A program made the position numbers and the translations under genes. DNA of 64,000 nt from Chitinophagaceae bacterium (GTDB taxonomy: Bacteria; Bacteroidota; Bacteroidia; Chitinophagales; Chitinophagaceae). Positions 8,948 to 17,543 of this stretch are shown here, in pieces. A model generated the notes under the pieces. That model was not told the DNA's origin. It saw nothing but the letters and a program-made list of their open reading frames with translations, and made no database searches. The DNA lies in contig JAMLHL010000001.1 in the NCBI GenBank assembly GCA_023957125.1, positions 1-64,000 of the forward strand, written 5' to 3'. Every line of letters begins with the position of its first letter. Position 1 is the stretch's first letter.

Positions 8948-10003
8948 ATGAGATGGTTAATATGCATAAGTCTTTTGTTTATCTCTGTTTCAATCCGGGC
9001 GCAGGAAACAGGTAAAGACGGATTCACAAATCCGCTGCTGACCTCAGGACCGGATCCCTTTTCCTTTTATAAAGACGGCTATTATTATTATACCCATACG
9101 CTGGGTGACCGGATTGGCATTTGGAAGACAAAGGATATCACAAAACTTAAGACAGCAGAATATAAAACGATCTACACCCCACCTGTGGGTACTATGTATT
9201 CAAAACACCTCTGGGCGCCGGAGATCCTGTTTATCCGCGACAAATGGTACGTGTATTTTGCCGCCGATGACGGACGGAATGAAAATCACAGAATGTACGT
9301 ATTGGAAAACGACTCTCCCGATCCCATGTCGGGCAATTGGGTGTTTAAAGGAAAGATAGCCGATCCTGCCGATAAATGGGCTATTGACGGAGATGTGTTT
9401 GAATACAAAAACCAGCTTTATATGATCTGGAGCGGGTGGGAAGGCGATGTGGACGTACAGCAGAATATTTATATCGCCAAAATGAAAAACCCCTGGACGA
9501 TAGAAGGTAAACGGGTATGCCTGTCACGCCCTCAATTGGACTGGGAAACGCACGGAGATATCAACGATCAAAATAATCCGCGACATGTGAACGTGAACGA
9601 AGGTCCGCAATTTCTACGGCACGGCGCACAGCTTTTTATTGTCTTTTCCGCCAGTGGTTGCTGGACGGATTTCTATGCGTTGGGTATCCTGAAATTTACG
9701 GGTGAAAACAATTTATTGGAGGCGGCAGCCTGGCAAAAACATCCATTACCTGTTCTTAAAACCACGGTAGAAAACGGGGTGTATGCGCCGGGACATAATT
9801 CCTTTTTTAAGTCGCCCGACGGTACGGAAGACTGGATTTTATACCATGCCAATGACCAGCCGGGTCAGGGTTGTGGTGGACACCGTTCGCCGCGGGCACA
9901 AAAATTTACCTGGGATAAACAGGGAATGCCGTATTTTGGCGAACCAATAAAGACGGGAATACCGCTTCCGTCCCCATCCGGGTCAGACAAGAACGGAAAA
10001 TAG
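8948..10003 (+). CDS. Glycoside hydrolase family 43 protein (arabinosidase/xylosidase type)
   Basis: 351 residues with a signal peptide (MRWLICISLLFISVSIRAQ). The five-bladed propeller signature is clear. The catalytic base is probably Asp36 in SGPDPF, the pKa-modulating Asp is Asp147 in WAIDGDVF, and the general acid is Glu218 in VNEGPQF. GPDPF plus HLWAPEI is typical of GH43 enzymes that act on alpha-L-arabinofuranosyl or beta-xylosyl linkages. Its exact specificity (arabinan, galactan side chains, xylan) cannot be told. It follows the GH2 gene across a repeat-filled gap and precedes galactokinase by 30 bases, fitting degradation of arabinogalactan-like material. The ATG at 8948 is chosen because it starts directly into the signal peptide; an ATG at 8944 is in another frame. 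Confidence 0.9.
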   Translation: MRWLICISLLFISVSIRAQETGKDGFTNPLLTSGPDPFSFYKDGYYYYTHTLGDRIGIWKTKDITKLKTAEYKTIYTPPVGTMYSKHLWAPEILFIRDKWYVYFAADDGRNENHRMYVLENDSPDPMSGNWVFKGKIADPADKWAIDGDVFEYKNQLYMIWSGWEGDVDVQQNIYIAKMKNPWTIEGKRVCLSRPQLDWETHGDINDQNNPRHVNVNEGPQFLRHGAQLFIVFSASGCWTDFYALGILKFTGENNLLEAAAWQKHPLPVLKTTVENGVYAPGHNSFFKSPDGTEDWILYHANDQPGQGCGGHRSPRAQKFTWDKQGMPYFGEPIKTGIPLPSPSGSDKNGK

Positions 10004-10033
10004 ATATGAATCAAAAGAGCCTCAATGTAGATT

Positions 10034-11230
10034 ATGATGAAGCAGTCAGCCTCCTATAATATATCTTCTCTCATCGAAAAATACCGGCAGGTTTTTAAAG
10101 GGAATCCCCGTATTTTCTCCTCTCCCGGCAGGATCAATATTATCGGCGAACATACGGATTATAATAACGGTTTTGTGCTGCCCGCCGCGATTGATAAGGC
10201 GGCTTATGTAGCGATAGATAAAAAAGATGACGATCAGATCCGCTTGTATTCCGTGGCATTCGACGATCATTATGCCTGTACGACAGATACCGTGCAAAGA
10301 CGGCATAGCTGGACCGATTATGTATTAGGCGTAGTGGATCAACTGAAAAAAAGCGGTTATCCGGTTCAGGGTTTTGATTTAGCGCTGGATGGCGATATTA
10401 TTATTGGCGCCGGGCTTTCCTCCTCCGCAGCCGTAGAGTGCAGCGTTTTGTATGCCCTCAATACTATTTTCCAGTTCGGACTTTCCCCAATGGAAATCGT
10501 GAAGATGGCGCAAAAAGCAGAGCATGAATTTGCAGGAGTGAAATGCGGCATTATGGATCAGTTTGCATCGGTCTTTGGGAAAGAAGGTCATGTACTTAAA
10601 CTCGACTGCCGGAGCCTGGAATATGAATATATCCCCCTGCAGCTTCAGGGTTATCAGATCGTATTGCTGAACAGCAATGTGGAACATTCCCTGGCGGGTA
10701 CGGAATACAATACCCGCCGGCAACAATGCGAACAGGGAGTAGCCTGGGTAGCCGAAGCCGAAGAAGGCGTGCAATCAATGCGGGATATAACCCTCAGGCA
10801 GTTGGAGGATTATGTAAAGCCTAAAGATGCACTGGTTTACCGGCGCTGCCGCTACGTTATCGAAGAAAACGAAAGGCTGCTGCAGGCGTGCCGGGATTTA
10901 CAAAAGGGTCATTTGGAAGGCTTGGGCAAAATGATGTATGGATCGCATGAAGGCCTAAGCAAAGAATATGAAGTGAGTTGTAAGGAGCTCGACTGGCTGG
11001 TGGATTTTGTGAAAAAAGAACCCTCAGTATTAGGCGCCCGGATGATGGGGGGCGGCTTCGGCGGTTGCACCATCAACCTCGTAAAAGAAGAGGCAGTGGC
11101 CTCCTTGATAGAGGCGGTGTCCTATTTATATCAGCAAAACAACCATCTGAAGCTGGATGCCTACGTGGTGCAGCCGGCAGACGGTACCCGGGAAATCAGA
11201 AACCAAGCAATCAGGAATGATTATGAATAA
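10034..11230 (+). CDS. galK: Galactokinase
   Basis: 398 residues. It phosphorylates alpha-D-galactose to galactose-1-phosphate with ATP, the first committed step of the Leloir pathway. GHMP-kinase motifs are in the expected order: GRINIIGEHTDYNNG near residue 35 (galactokinase signature), GAGLSSSAAVE near 125 (ATP-binding loop) and MMGGGFGGC near 335 (motif 3). The catalytic Asp is in KCGIMDQFASV. Two ATG codons at 10034 and 10037 are both possible starts. Its last codons overlap the mutarotase start by eight bases, so the two are translationally linked. No transferase or epimerase of the Leloir pathway is in the window. Confidence 0.96.
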   Translation: MMKQSASYNISSLIEKYRQVFKGNPRIFSSPGRINIIGEHTDYNNGFVLPAAIDKAAYVAIDKKDDDQIRLYSVAFDDHYACTTDTVQRRHSWTDYVLGVVDQLKKSGYPVQGFDLALDGDIIIGAGLSSSAAVECSVLYALNTIFQFGLSPMEIVKMAQKAEHEFAGVKCGIMDQFASVFGKEGHVLKLDCRSLEYEYIPLQLQGYQIVLLNSNVEHSLAGTEYNTRRQQCEQGVAWVAEAEEGVQSMRDITLRQLEDYVKPKDALVYRRCRYVIEENERLLQACRDLQKGHLEGLGKMMYGSHEGLSKEYEVSCKELDWLVDFVKKEPSVLGARMMGGGFGGCTINLVKEEAVASLIEAVSYLYQQNNHLKLDAYVVQPADGTREIRNQAIRNDYE

Positions 11231-12398
11231 AAAGAACATTATTTTCTTCGCGGCAATACTCTTGGCCGCCTGCAATAACGGCAATGATAATGAAGCCGAA
11301 AAAGAACCCGGAGAAAAGGAAACGGCCGTACAAATCGCCCGGCCTGATCCAAAAAATTTTGAGACCCTGACCGATGGCGACAGCACTCATTTATATATGT
11401 TACATAATGCTGGTGGCGGATCAGTGGCTATCACCAACTACGGCGGCAGAATTGTGGCGCTTACCGTTCCTGATAAAAACGGAGTTTCTACCGATGTGGT
11501 CGTGGGTTTGAGTAGCGTAGCGGCTTACCAGGCTTCCACTGAGCCTTACTTTGGGGCCCTGATAGGCAGGGTGGGGAACAGGATTGCAAAAGGTAAGTTT
11601 ACGCTCGATGGGAAAGAATATTCCCTGTTTATTAATAACGGACCCAACACCCTGCATGGCGGCAAAAAAGGATACCAGGACGTGGTGTGGAAAGTTGCCG
11701 GAGCTACGGATTCCACGCTTTCATTACACTATCTTTCCAAAGACGGGGAAGAAGGTTTCCCCGGAAACCTCAATATAACGGTAACCTATACCTGGACTTC
11801 GGATAATCATCTTGCAATTGATTACCAAGCCACCGCGGATAAAAAAACGGTGGTAAACCTGACCAACCACGCGTTCTTCAATTTAAACGGGGAAGGAAGC
11901 GGCACGGTCAATGACCATGTGCTGCAGATTTTTGCAGATCAATATACACCGGTGGACAGCACCCTGATCCCCACGGGTAAATTGGAACCGGTGGCGGGAA
12001 CCCCGTTTGATTTTCGTCAACCTACGGTTATTGGAGAGAGACTGGACACCTCAAAAAATCAGCAACTGAAATATGGGAATGGATACGATCATAATTTCGT
12101 GCTGACGGATAGCGATCCCGGTCAGCTTCATCCTGCAGCAGTGGCAGAGGGGGATCAATCCGGCATCGTGATGAAAGTGTTTACCACCGAGCCCGGATTG
12201 CAGTTTTACGGCGGAAATTTTATGCAATCGAAGAATGCCTTCCTCAACGGAACTAAAGACGATTTCAGAACGGCCTTTTGTTTGGAAACGCAGCATTTCC
12301 CCGATTCCCCCAACCAGGAAAACTTTCCCTCTATTGTACTGAGTCCCGGACAGGTGTATCATACTACAACAGTATATCAATTTGGTTTGAAAAATTAA
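11223..12398 (+). CDS. galM: Aldose 1-epimerase (galactose mutarotase), lipoprotein
   Basis: 391 residues. It interconverts the alpha and beta anomers of galactose or related sugars, supplying the alpha form to galactokinase. Family motifs include NYGGRIV, GRVGNRIAKGKF, NNGPNTLHGG and the catalytic-region VNLTNHAFFNL, with Glu in the CLETQHFPDSPN motif near the C-terminus. It starts with a lipoprotein signal (IIFFAAILLAAC, lipid on the Cys), so it acts in the periplasm or at the outer membrane rather than in the cytoplasm. Starts at 11217 or 11223 are both possible; 11223 overlaps the galK stop by eight bases. An 11-base gap separates it from the next glycosidase. Confidence 0.93.
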   Translation: MNKKNIIFFAAILLAACNNGNDNEAEKEPGEKETAVQIARPDPKNFETLTDGDSTHLYMLHNAGGGSVAITNYGGRIVALTVPDKNGVSTDVVVGLSSVAAYQASTEPYFGALIGRVGNRIAKGKFTLDGKEYSLFINNGPNTLHGGKKGYQDVVWKVAGATDSTLSLHYLSKDGEEGFPGNLNITVTYTWTSDNHLAIDYQATADKKTVVNLTNHAFFNLNGEGSGTVNDHVLQIFADQYTPVDSTLIPTGKLEPVAGTPFDFRQPTVIGERLDTSKNQQLKYGNGYDHNFVLTDSDPGQLHPAAVAEGDQSGIVMKVFTTEPGLQFYGGNFMQSKNAFLNGTKDDFRTAFCLETQHFPDSPNQENFPSIVLSPGQVYHTTTVYQFGLKN

Positions 12399-12408
12399 AA
12401 ACATACAG

Positions 12409-13581
12409 ATGAAAAAACTATTTTCTGCTTTCGGAATCGTACTGGCATTTTGGATTTTCCAGGGTTGCGCGCCCAGGGGCGAACAAGAACAGGCGGACAG
12501 TGAAAGTGCGGATACCGTTTCTGCCGCAACAAAAGAAAGACCTATCTGGACCAAAGAGGAAGCCAATACCTGGTATGCCGGGCAGCCCTGGCTGGTGGGG
12601 TGCGATTTTATTCCCAGCACTGCAGTTAACCAGTTAGAAATGTGGCAGGCGGAAACTTTCGATACGGCTACCATTAACCGTGAGTTAGGCTGGGCAGCCT
12701 CCATCGGGATGAATACGGTGAGGGTTTACCTGCACGACCTGTTATACCAACAGGATGCAGAAGGCTTTTTGCAACGTATGGATACCTTTCTCAAAATCGC
12801 GGCCAGCCACCACATAAAACCCATGTTTGTTTTATTTGATTCGGTTTGGGATCCGTTTCCCAAATTGGGAAAACAACGCGATCCCCAACCCGGGGTGCAC
12901 AATTCCGGATGGGTACAAAGCCCGGGCAGGGAAGCGTTGCTCGACAGTGCCCAATATCCGCGATTTGAACAATATACCAAAGGCGTGATTGCCCGGTTTG
13001 CCGCCGATGACCGGGTATTGGCCTGGGACCTTTGGAATGAACCGGAGAACATGAACAATGCTTATTACCGGAAGATGGAGCCTGAGAATAAGCCGCAACT
13101 GGTAGAAAACCTGTTGCCCGGCGTATTCGCCTGGGCAAGATCGGCGGGGCCGCGGCAGCCGCTTACGGCAGGCTTGTGGGCAGGCGACTGGTCGGCTCCG
13201 GAAAAGTTGAAATCCATTGAAACCATAATGGTGGAGCAATCGGATGTGATCTCCTTTCATAACTATAGTAAGCCGGAATCATTTGAAAAAAACATCCTTG
13301 AGTTGCAGCGGTACGAACGCCCGGTTTTGTGCACCGAATACATGTCGAGAGGCAGCGGCAGCACATTCGAAGGTTGTCTTCCTATTGCCAAAAAATACCA
13401 TGTTGCCGCCTACAACTGGGGACTGGTGGATGGCAAATCCCAAACCATTTATCCCTGGGATAGCTGGGATAAGGCCTACAGCGCCGAACCCAAACCCTGG
13501 TTTCATGATGTGTTCAGAAAAGACGGAACGCCCTATAAAACGGCGGAAGTGGCGTTGATAAAGCAGCTCACCGGCAGGTAA
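12409..13581 (+). CDS. GH5-like cellulase-superfamily glycosidase, lipoprotein
   Basis: 390 residues, lipobox FQGC at Cys20, so anchored to a membrane. The body is a TIM barrel of the GH5 clan: MNTVRVYLHD on strand 3, WDLWNEPEN with the acid/base Glu211 on strand 4, ISFHNYSKP, and RPVLCTEYM with the probable nucleophile Glu310 on strand 7. The family cleaves beta-linked glucans, mannans or galactans; this subgroup is not one I can assign to a substrate. It closes the tightly spaced galK-galM-GH5 run, so probably shares a transcript and acts on the same polysaccharide. Length is normal for a single-domain enzyme. Confidence 0.85.
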   Translation: MKKLFSAFGIVLAFWIFQGCAPRGEQEQADSESADTVSAATKERPIWTKEEANTWYAGQPWLVGCDFIPSTAVNQLEMWQAETFDTATINRELGWAASIGMNTVRVYLHDLLYQQDAEGFLQRMDTFLKIAASHHIKPMFVLFDSVWDPFPKLGKQRDPQPGVHNSGWVQSPGREALLDSAQYPRFEQYTKGVIARFAADDRVLAWDLWNEPENMNNAYYRKMEPENKPQLVENLLPGVFAWARSAGPRQPLTAGLWAGDWSAPEKLKSIETIMVEQSDVISFHNYSKPESFEKNILELQRYERPVLCTEYMSRGSGSTFEGCLPIAKKYHVAAYNWGLVDGKSQTIYPWDSWDKAYSAEPKPWFHDVFRKDGTPYKTAEVALIKQLTGR

Positions 13582-13619
13582 AGATCCGGTAATACGGTTT
13601 TATTTTACAGCAATATTAG

Positions 13620-14000
13620 TGAGCCCGCCGCCATTGCTACTTTGTACTGCAGTGGCGTCGCACTCTTTTACTTTTTATCGTTATTCGGCCAATGATTTTC
13701 GTAATCCGGATTATGCCGTGGGCTATGCGGTTGCGGATAATCCTTATGGCCCATGGAAAAATATGAAGGGAATCCCATTATCAGTAAAAAAGTTACAGGC
13801 GCAAACGGACCGGGACATGGCGATCTCATCAGGGATAAGGCAGGCGACTGCTACTATGTTTTTCATACGCACTACTCCAATGAAAAAGTAGCGCCCAGGA
13901 AAACGGCGATGATAAAGCTGTTGTTTACAAACAAGGAAGGTGGCGGAACATGGGAAGCCGATCCATCGGTTTTCAGGTATTTGCAATATCCAACCCGGTC
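13620..14000 (+). pseudogene. GH43-like C-terminal remnant, frameshifted
   Basis: Two overlapping frames together read like the end of a GH43 enzyme: YSANDFRNPDYAVGYAVADN and PYGPWK in the first, then EKYEGNPIISKK, GANGPGHGDLIRDKAG and YYVFHTHYSNE in the second. Joining them needs one extra A in the A-tract at 13757-13761, restoring PWKKYEGNP, so the break is a one-base deletion in a homopolymer. The first about 200 residues of the family are missing, as no upstream sequence in 13582-13620 matches. The tail runs into the palindromic repeat near 13995. It is not the end of the intact GH43 at 8948; it belongs to a different subfamily. Confidence 0.7.
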
Positions 14001-14095
14001 GGCACGCACAGCGTCAGACCGGGTTGTGTTGCCTTGAAAAAATCGAAGGATTGCGTTCTGACCCGCCTGCGCCGGGTACCGACCGCAATCCGGGT
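13995..14095 (+). repeat. Diverged copy of the 85-bp palindromic repeat
   Basis: The left arm GGTCGGCACGC..GCGTCAGACCG and the right arm TTCTGACCCGCC..GGGTACCGACC correspond to both arms of the 8750-8924 units; the centre differs. It abuts the stop codon of the S41 protease (14096-14098) and lies between convergent genes, so transcripts from both sides would fold it into a hairpin. Confidence 0.6.
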
Positions 14096-17000
14096 TCACT
14101 TCGACTTGTCCGGAAATGCCGGTATCGGGGGCACTCCTTTCAAGCCCGGTTGCTGCAATGCTTTCTGTAATTCCGCAATGGCTCTTTCCAACTGCTGATC
14201 CCTGCCCAGCCATTCCTGGTGCGGGTCATTAGCCACTTCAATATCCGGATCCACACCATGCCCTTCGATTACAAATCTTGAACCGTCTGCCGCAAAATGC
14301 GCGAACTCCGGCTTGCGAAGATCACCGCCATCTATGAAAGGCAGGCTGCCCCGAATACCCACGACGCCACCCCAGGTACGCTGCCCGATCAACGGGCCTA
14401 TTTTGTAAAACTGGAACTGGTAAGGAAACAAATCCCCGTCTGAGGCCGAATACTGGTCAATCAAGCAAACCTTGGGGCCTACCTGGGCATCGGGTTTTAT
14501 TCCCGCTGTTTTATTGTTGCGCATCATGGTTCCAAACGCCGGCTCACGGCGTAATCTTTCAATAATCATAGGACTGACATTCCCGCCGCCGTTCCCGCGG
14601 TCGTCAATGATCAGCGCTTCCTTGTCGAGCTGCGGATAAAAATAACGCGCAAACTGGTTCAACCCGTCGGGTCCCATATCGGGTATATGAAGATACCCTA
14701 TTCTGCCCCCCGAAGCCCGGCTGACTTTCGCAATATTCTGCTGCACCCATTCGTGATAATACAAATTAGATTCATCAGCAATTGGTTTTACGAAATATTT
14801 GGTACCGCCGGTGGCGGTTGGTTTGGAATTGAGAACAAGTTCAATCACCTGATCGGCCTTCCCTGCCAGCGCCTCAAACAAATTAGATAACCGGCTGACG
14901 TCGTTGCCATTGATTGAAATGATAAAGTCTCCTTTTTCGGCGGTGACGCCCGGCGCTTTCAGCGGCGAGTACAAGGTCTTGTCCCAGCTTTGCCCGGATA
15001 GAATGGAATCTATTTTGTAATAGCCGCTTTTGTCGCGGGAGAAAGTGGCACCTAACATGCCCATAGGAATACGTTTTACTTCCGGCCGGTCGCCGCCGTT
15101 CACATAAGTATGTCCAATACTCAACTCCCCTATCATTTCCCCGATCAGATAAGTAAGGTCGTTGCGGTGATTGACATAAGGTACCAGAACTGCGTATTTA
15201 TCGTGAACATTTTTCCAGTTTACACCGTGCATATTCGGGTCGTAAAAATAATCCCGCATCTGCCGCCAGCTCTCGTCAAAGATCTGTTTCCACTCGGCGT
15301 GCAGGTCGGTATAGGTTTTCAGCCCATCTACCTTCAATTTGTTCGTGGACACTATTTTTTTCTTATCCAATTCCTCGATAAAATAATCCCCGTCTTTTTT
15401 GAACACTATTTTTTTCAGGTCCTTACTTATTTCATATCCGGATAACGGCCCCAAATCGGTTTCTTTCTTGTCTTTCAAATCAAAATACCGGAAAGACGGT
15501 TTGGAATTCGAAGAAGCGGACATATAATAAAGTCCTTCCGCGGTAGCGGTCAGCCCCCAATAATTCCCGGGAGCTACCGGCAGGCTTTCAATCCGGTCTG
15601 TCAAACCTCTTTCATCCACGGATACGACTACCGGTTTTGGATTGTTATTTTCTTTTTCACTATTCTCTTTTTTCCCCGTCTCCTTTTTTGAAGATTTGGA
15701 CGTGCTTTCCTCTTTGATGCTTACTTCATCGTTCTCCGTTTTAAAATAGGAAACGGCAGTATCTGATAAGGCCACCATATAGGGTTTACTCATATCCACA
15801 TAAGCATGATTCCATTCCGTTCTGCTGTAGATCGGAATAAAGTCTCTTTCTGAAACGAAATAAAGCCATTTTCCGTCCGGGCTAAAAGCAGGCTGACTGC
15901 TATTATACCATTCATCGGTTACGGCGATATTCTTTCGGGTTTCAATATTAAAAAGCCGTACCACATCAAACCGCCTTGCCTTCCCGGGTTGAGTATAAGC
16001 AATCCATTTGCTGTCGGGGCTCCATGCGTACTCGCTTATTTCCATATTATCGGAATGGGTCACCAGGTTCTTTTCTCCCGATACGGCATTGATATAATAC
16101 AGATCCTGCGCCCGGTCGGCAAGCAATATCCATTTGCCATCGGGACTCCAAGCCGGTTGGAATTTATAACTCCCACCGCCCCGGGTAAGTTGTTTTGCAG
16201 GTTCACCGCCATCCTGGATCTGGAGAAAGAGTTCATCTTCTCCTGTTTTGTCACTGATATAACTGATCCATTTTCCATCCGGACTCCATATGGGGTTTCT
16301 ATCGTGTGCTCCGCTGCTTTCAGTAAGGTTGCGGGTGACGCCGCTTTTTTCCGGCACGGTGAAGATATCGCCCCTGGCGCTGAACAAGGCTCTTTTCCCG
16401 TCAGGCGACAGGGTGAAATTTTCTACGAATTTAGAAGCGTCTATCTGTTTCTTCCGGCCGGAAGAAAGATCTTCAGAAAAATTCACCGGCACTTTTTCGG
16501 TTTTATCATTTTCAGGATCATACAGGTAAATATAGCCCGCGTTTTCAAAGGCAATGGCATTGTCGCCGAGGGAAGGGAATTTACAATCGTAGGTATCGAA
16601 ATGTGTTACCTTACGGGTTTGTTGGGTTTGGGTATCGTATTCAAACAGGTTCATGATCCGGTCTCTGTCGCTGAAAAAAAAGATCCTGTTTTTATAGTAC
16701 ATAGGAAATATATCCTGCGCCGGATTGTTGGTGATGTTTTCCGATTGGCCGGTTTGAACATCATAGATCCAGATATCGTCGGCCATTCCGCCTTTATAAT
16801 ACTTCCAGGTTCGAAATTCCCTGAACACTCTGTTCATCGCCAGTTTTGATCCGTCGGCGCTGAAGCTGCACCAGCTTGCCACGGAAAAGGGTAATTCCTC
16901 ACTTAAATCGCCGGTCAATGGCGCCAGGAATAAATTTCCTTTGAAAGGATTGAAGGACGAACTTCTTCCCCGGTAGATCACCGATTGGTCGTTTGGCGAC

Positions 17001-17374
17001 CAGCCCATTACAATATTATTGGGACCCATACGATCCGATACATCGTCGCGGCCAATCGTGGCGGTATAGGTAATTCGTTTGGGAATACCGCCCTGCGAGG
17101 GCATGATATATACTTCCGTATTGCCGTCGTACTGGGCGGTGAAGGCAATCTGCTTTCCATTGTGACTGAAGCGGGGAAACATTTCATAGCCCGGATCGTT
17201 GGTCAGTTTCCGGGCGGTGCCGCCGGTTTTGGATACCGTATATAAATCGCCCGCATAAGAAAAGACAACCTGGTTGCCATGTACTGCCGGGAACCGCAGT
17301 AACCGGGCTTCCTGGCTGAATAAAAAATGGACGCTTAAAAAAAGTCCCGAGAATAGTATTAGCGCTTTCTGCAT
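14096..17374 (-). CDS. Tricorn-like S41 family protease
   Basis: 1092 residues with a signal peptide (MQKALILFSGLFLSVHFLFS). Residues about 25-530 are WD40/TolB-like beta-propeller repeats (repeated SPDGKWI and DLYYIN-type strands). About 570-600 is a low-complexity Ser/Lys/Glu linker. Next come a helical domain with IGHTYV (His755), a PDZ domain (KGDFIISINGNDV) and the S41 domain with the likely nucleophile Ser978 in SASDGD. This is the order of tricorn protease, and the positions of His755 and Ser978 correspond to the tricorn catalytic His and Ser. In Bacteroidota the exported form is thought to degrade peptides in the periplasm. It is transcribed alone, from a probable promoter near 17440. 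Confidence 0.92.
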   Translation of the reverse strand: MQKALILFSGLFLSVHFLFSQEARLLRFPAVHGNQVVFSYAGDLYTVSKTGGTARKLTNDPGYEMFPRFSHNGKQIAFTAQYDGNTEVYIMPSQGGIPKRITYTATIGRDDVSDRMGPNNIVMGWSPNDQSVIYRGRSSSFNPFKGNLFLAPLTGDLSEELPFSVASWCSFSADGSKLAMNRVFREFRTWKYYKGGMADDIWIYDVQTGQSENITNNPAQDIFPMYYKNRIFFFSDRDRIMNLFEYDTQTQQTRKVTHFDTYDCKFPSLGDNAIAFENAGYIYLYDPENDKTEKVPVNFSEDLSSGRKKQIDASKFVENFTLSPDGKRALFSARGDIFTVPEKSGVTRNLTESSGAHDRNPIWSPDGKWISYISDKTGEDELFLQIQDGGEPAKQLTRGGGSYKFQPAWSPDGKWILLADRAQDLYYINAVSGEKNLVTHSDNMEISEYAWSPDSKWIAYTQPGKARRFDVVRLFNIETRKNIAVTDEWYNSSQPAFSPDGKWLYFVSERDFIPIYSRTEWNHAYVDMSKPYMVALSDTAVSYFKTENDEVSIKEESTSKSSKKETGKKENSEKENNNPKPVVVSVDERGLTDRIESLPVAPGNYWGLTATAEGLYYMSASSNSKPSFRYFDLKDKKETDLGPLSGYEISKDLKKIVFKKDGDYFIEELDKKKIVSTNKLKVDGLKTYTDLHAEWKQIFDESWRQMRDYFYDPNMHGVNWKNVHDKYAVLVPYVNHRNDLTYLIGEMIGELSIGHTYVNGGDRPEVKRIPMGMLGATFSRDKSGYYKIDSILSGQSWDKTLYSPLKAPGVTAEKGDFIISINGNDVSRLSNLFEALAGKADQVIELVLNSKPTATGGTKYFVKPIADESNLYYHEWVQQNIAKVSRASGGRIGYLHIPDMGPDGLNQFARYFYPQLDKEALIIDDRGNGGGNVSPMIIERLRREPAFGTMMRNNKTAGIKPDAQVGPKVCLIDQYSASDGDLFPYQFQFYKIGPLIGQRTWGGVVGIRGSLPFIDGGDLRKPEFAHFAADGSRFVIEGHGVDPDIEVANDPHQEWLGRDQQLERAIAELQKALQQPGLKGVPPIPAFPDKSK

Positions 17375-17438
17375 CTTGTTGTAAGAATGATGAGAGTGTG
17401 AAATTAAGCAATAATGAGCCTTCCGGTTACAAACTGTG

Positions 17439-17446
17439 CAAAACTA
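17439..17446 (-). promoter_or_regulatory. Putative -7 box upstream of the S41 protease
   Basis: On the minus strand the sequence reads TAGTTTTG, a match to TAnnTTTG, about 65 bases before the protease ATG. No good -33 TTG at the usual distance. Confidence 0.35.
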
Positions 17447-17543
17447 TATATAGGCTTTTTGTTGAATCTCTGTTATAAAATGGAAGAAAACCCTGATTAT
17501 AAAAAGGTTGTAATGGAGACGTCGGCAAACCTTACCTCCCCTT

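Noticed and set aside
15989..16849. 286-codon open frame on the plus strand
   Set aside because: Antisense to the S41 protease propeller; composition matches a shadow frame and it has no family resemblance or start signals.
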